NCBI GenBank assembly: GCA_023334545.1
Contig: JAADVB010000212.1
Span: forward strand, 1 to 32,904
From: Salisapilia sapeloensis
Lineage: Eukaryota; Oomycota; Peronosporomycetes; Peronosporales; Salisapiliaceae
Direction of reading: 5' to 3'
DNA: 32,904 nt
Shown: in pieces, positions 30,842 to 32,904 of the stretch
How the letters are laid out: each line of letters begins with the position of its first letter
Position numbering within the stretch: the first letter of the stretch is position 1
The notes under the pieces: generated by a model
What the model was told of the DNA's origin: nothing
The model's input: only the letters and a program-made list of their open reading frames with translations
Databases searched by the model: none
Translations under genes and position numbers: made by a program

Positions 30842-31901
30842 ATGTCCACCATCCGCTGTATTTTCGTTTTACCTGCAGAGGTATATTTTCAATCCGCTGG
30901 ATCACAACCCGAATCGATAGAAAAGAACTAGTCTGCAGTCTGGACGGAGCCACTCCGGCTCTACCTCACTTTTGCCGTGCGCAAACAAGTAGCGTACGGA
31001 AAGGGAACAGATAGTGGTCTTAAAAAGGAAGAATGGTCTACGGTACTCCATAAATTTAACCAATACAACAAATTGGCATATACAAAAACGCAATTACAAA
31101 GCCAGTGGGGTGCAATGAAGGAGTATCAAACTTTTCCAGCGCTTGTCAGCGATAGCGGATTTGGCAGGGAAGAACTCAGTAAGCTGCCGACAGGTCCTCA
31201 AGAGGTAATGCGTAGTGTTTTGTATTAAATAAACAATGCTGACATTACTCAATGTATTTTAGATATGGGACGCGTATCTCGCAGTCCATAAAGATGCCAA
31301 AGAGTTTCAATACAAGACATTACCAAACTATGATGAGCTTCATATTGTCTATGTGACTAGCGGAGCGTACCCGCAATCATGCGGTCTCGACGCCTTGGAG
31401 GATCATCGATCACAATATCAAGATTACTCGACTGATGATGCGACTGAAGGTCAGATGTCGTCTTTTATGGTTGACTAACTATCTTTTCAATCGGATCCAG
31501 CCAAGGCTACATCTCCTGCTAATATGCCACAACGCAACCTAGCACCACTATCGCCAATAGCATCAACACCAAGCACAATATCCCGAGCGCGGGACGAGCA
31601 AGTAACAGGGAATGTTCGAGAGGGAAAGCGGAAAAGGTCGTCACGTAATGAAATAGCAGACGCTCTTCGTCTCCTGGCTAAGTGTCAGCTTGAACTTGCT
31701 GCAGTTCGAAAGGAAAGTCACTCGTCTGTAATGCAGCTTGCCATACTTGACTTCAATATGCAGTTTGCCGCCCGTTCACCACGCAGCAAGATCAAATTCA
31801 CTCGCCACATTGTCTTAAATCCTAACGAAGTAGAGATGTATAACGAGCTAGATGCTAAAGTTAAAATCGAGTACGTGGCTGATGACATTGGAGACGAGTA
31901 G
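30842..31901 (+). CDS. Myb/SANT-like DNA-binding protein of the PIF/Harbinger element, four exons (about 299 residues)
   Basis: The partner protein that brings the nuclease to the transposon ends. Exons: 30842-30880 (tentative), 30932-31204, 31263-31449, 31501-31901. The introns are 51, 58 and 51 nt, all GT-AG, and splicing keeps one open frame to TAG at 31899-31901. The DNA-binding part fits the Myb/SANT-like family of these elements: WTEPLRLYL, VAYGKGTDSGLKKEEW, a segment YTKTQLQSQWGAMKEY, SGFG, and, across the second intron, IWDAYLAVHKDAKEFQYK. The C-terminal part has a basic patch GKRKRSSRNE and a helical region. No stop or frameshift is seen, in contrast to the nuclease. The first exon (MSTIRCIFVLPAE) is only a plausible choice: it joins in phase to an acceptor at AACTAG, but another start is possible. 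Confidence 0.75.
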
Positions 31902-31929
31902 GCATAAAAAGAAAAGCAACAACAGGTCA

Positions 31930-32760
31930 CTATTCTTGAGAGTTCAAGTATTGCTGATAGTCCGACCACATCTTCGTCGCTAGCCTATCGCGGAACTTCG
32001 ACGCTTCGCTATTGTCCTGACCTTCGTGCACAATGTCGCCCTCGTCACAATACTCGTCGACTGTTTCGTTTGTGCTACATATTATATCGTTGTCTTCCTG
32101 ATACCGGAGGATATACTTATGCAGGATACAGCAGCACAAAATCAGGTTAGATTGTAAATAAATGAAATATTCCGGGACTCTTTTCAAAATATCCCATCGT
32201 TTTCTAGTGACACCGAAAACTCTTTCGACGACGTTTCTGGGTGAAGAGTGACGGAGATTAAAGAGCTCCTTCTTGTCCTGCGAATGCTCATAACCTTTAG
32301 ACCATTCATTCAGACGGTATCTTACGCCTCGATGAGGAGTGAGTATATTCTTAGTAAGAGCATAACCTGCGTCGCCAAGATAAAACTACTTCTCGCCACA
32401 CTTTAGACCTTACGTCCATGCGTCCCGTAGTACCCGTCCATCGTGAGCTGATCCCTCCCATCTTGCAAGTAAGTATGAAAACGACGTATCGAAATTACAT
32501 ACTGCCAAAACATTTTGACTCAAGCTGCCTTTCCGATTTCGGAGAGCACGACTATCTATTTTACATGGTAATATGTCAATACGAGTGCCGTCTAGTGCCC
32601 CAATACATTGCTCGAAGTACAGTTGAAAGCCTGGTTTAAAGGATTTTGTTGGTCTCTGTACGACGTACTGCCGCTGCAAGGGCAAGACGGCACTCGCAAA
32701 CTCGAGTAGAGCTCTTTTAATCGTTTTCCACTATGCTTATAACGTTCTTTGTAATGGGCT
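31930..32760 (-). pseudogene. Broken DDE nuclease (transposase) of the PIF/Harbinger element
   Basis: The minus frame from about 32730 to TAG at 31930 reads as a DDE_4-type Harbinger nuclease: CIGALDGTRIDILP, SQNVLAVCNF, WEGSAHDGRVLRDAW, then FYLGDAGYALTKN, LTPHRGVRYRLNEW, LFNLRHSSPRNVVERVFGV and a closing helix LILCCCILHKY. The catalytic acids are present (Asp codons at 32592-32590 and 32373-32371, Glu at 32226-32224). Two in-frame stops interrupt it: TAA at 32412-32410 and TAG at 32388-32386, between the first and second Asp. A GT-AG pair there would span only 28 nt and does not restore the frame. Near 32730 the reading also shifts frame, the piece HYKERYKHSG (32756-32727) being in a different frame from TIKRALLEFASAV. 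The upstream part to the edge uses yet another frame. Hence a decayed gene. Confidence 0.85.
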
Positions 32761-32904
32761 AATCATTACATAGGACACAATGGCCATTGTCCTCGATGAT
32801 TTCGTACATATACATACGAAGTGAGGCGGAAGTGATGATGCACGCGTCATCATTCCAATTGCCAGAGGCTAATATGTTGAAGCCGTTATCAGGAGAAGTC
32901 AGAA

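Larger units (their letters stand above)
30712..32904 (+). mobile_element. PIF/Harbinger-type DNA transposon, right end beyond the window
   Basis: The element is recognised by its two genes, a Myb/SANT-like DNA-binding protein and a DDE nuclease, in convergent order with 28 bp between their stop codons. Its left end is placed at GGGTCCGTCTGGTAAACC (30712), which looks like a PIF/Harbinger inverted-repeat end and is preceded by TAA, fitting the three-base TAA/TTA target site typical of the superfamily. The other end and second target copy are not in the window, so the boundary cannot be confirmed here. The nuclease is broken, so this copy cannot move by itself. Confidence 0.8.

Noticed and set aside
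32385-32412. A 28 nt GT-AG intron removing both stop codons from the Harbinger nuclease
   Set aside because: It is far shorter than the 51-73 nt introns seen elsewhere here and its removal shifts the frame away from the conserved downstream sequence, so two nonsense mutations fit better.

Overview
The window reads as nuclear DNA of an oomycete (water mould or downy-mildew/white-rust lineage; genus not determinable from what I can see). The reasons are: protein-coding genes with eukaryotic orthologues (methionine aminopeptidase 2, a Nup107-type nucleoporin, a PGAM5-like phosphatase), long uninterrupted exons with only rare short GT-AG introns (about 50-75 nt), very compact spacing, and, upstream of at least four genes, a good match to the oomycete initiator plus flanking element (consensus close to YCATTYYNCAWTTT).

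Layout. 1-254 is the 3' end of an unidentified gene entering from the left edge. 355-2074 holds three very small, probably spliced, minus-strand gene candidates of unknown function. 2075-2832 has no recognised gene. 2940-5678 (+) is an intronless gene fusing a complete CotA/bilirubin-oxidase-like multicopper oxidase to an eight-helix ZIP metal transporter. 5937-7373 (-) is methionine aminopeptidase 2 with one intron. 7442-8543 is non-coding as far as I can tell. 8544-17678 (-) is a giant intronless gene (about 3044 residues) with an acidic and coiled-coil N-terminus, an IQ motif, a Clu/TIF31-like region, a LamG-like region and C-terminal AMN1-type leucine-rich repeats. 17920-20817 (+) is a zinc metallopeptidase with three jacalin-like domains. 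20870-24058 (-) is a Nup107/Nup84 nucleoporin with an extra ubiquitin-like N-terminal domain. 24628-26124 (+) is a PH domain joined to a PGAM5-like histidine phosphatase. 26268-28796 (-) is a secreted trypsin/V8-like serine protease with a Pro-Ser linker and two related C-terminal beta domains. 28847-30711 is AT-rich with no supportable gene. From 30712 to the right edge lies a PIF/Harbinger DNA transposon with an apparently intact, spliced Myb/SANT-like gene and a broken DDE nuclease gene.

The genes do not form an operon or cluster with a shared pathway; most are single housekeeping or secreted-protein genes in alternating orientation, several of them tightly convergent or divergent. The most unusual items are the multicopper oxidase-ZIP fusion, the giant Clu-LamG-LRR protein, the ubiquitin-like domain on Nup107, and the PH-PGAM5 fusion. 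Domain calls were made by eye from the translated sequence; no database search was possible.
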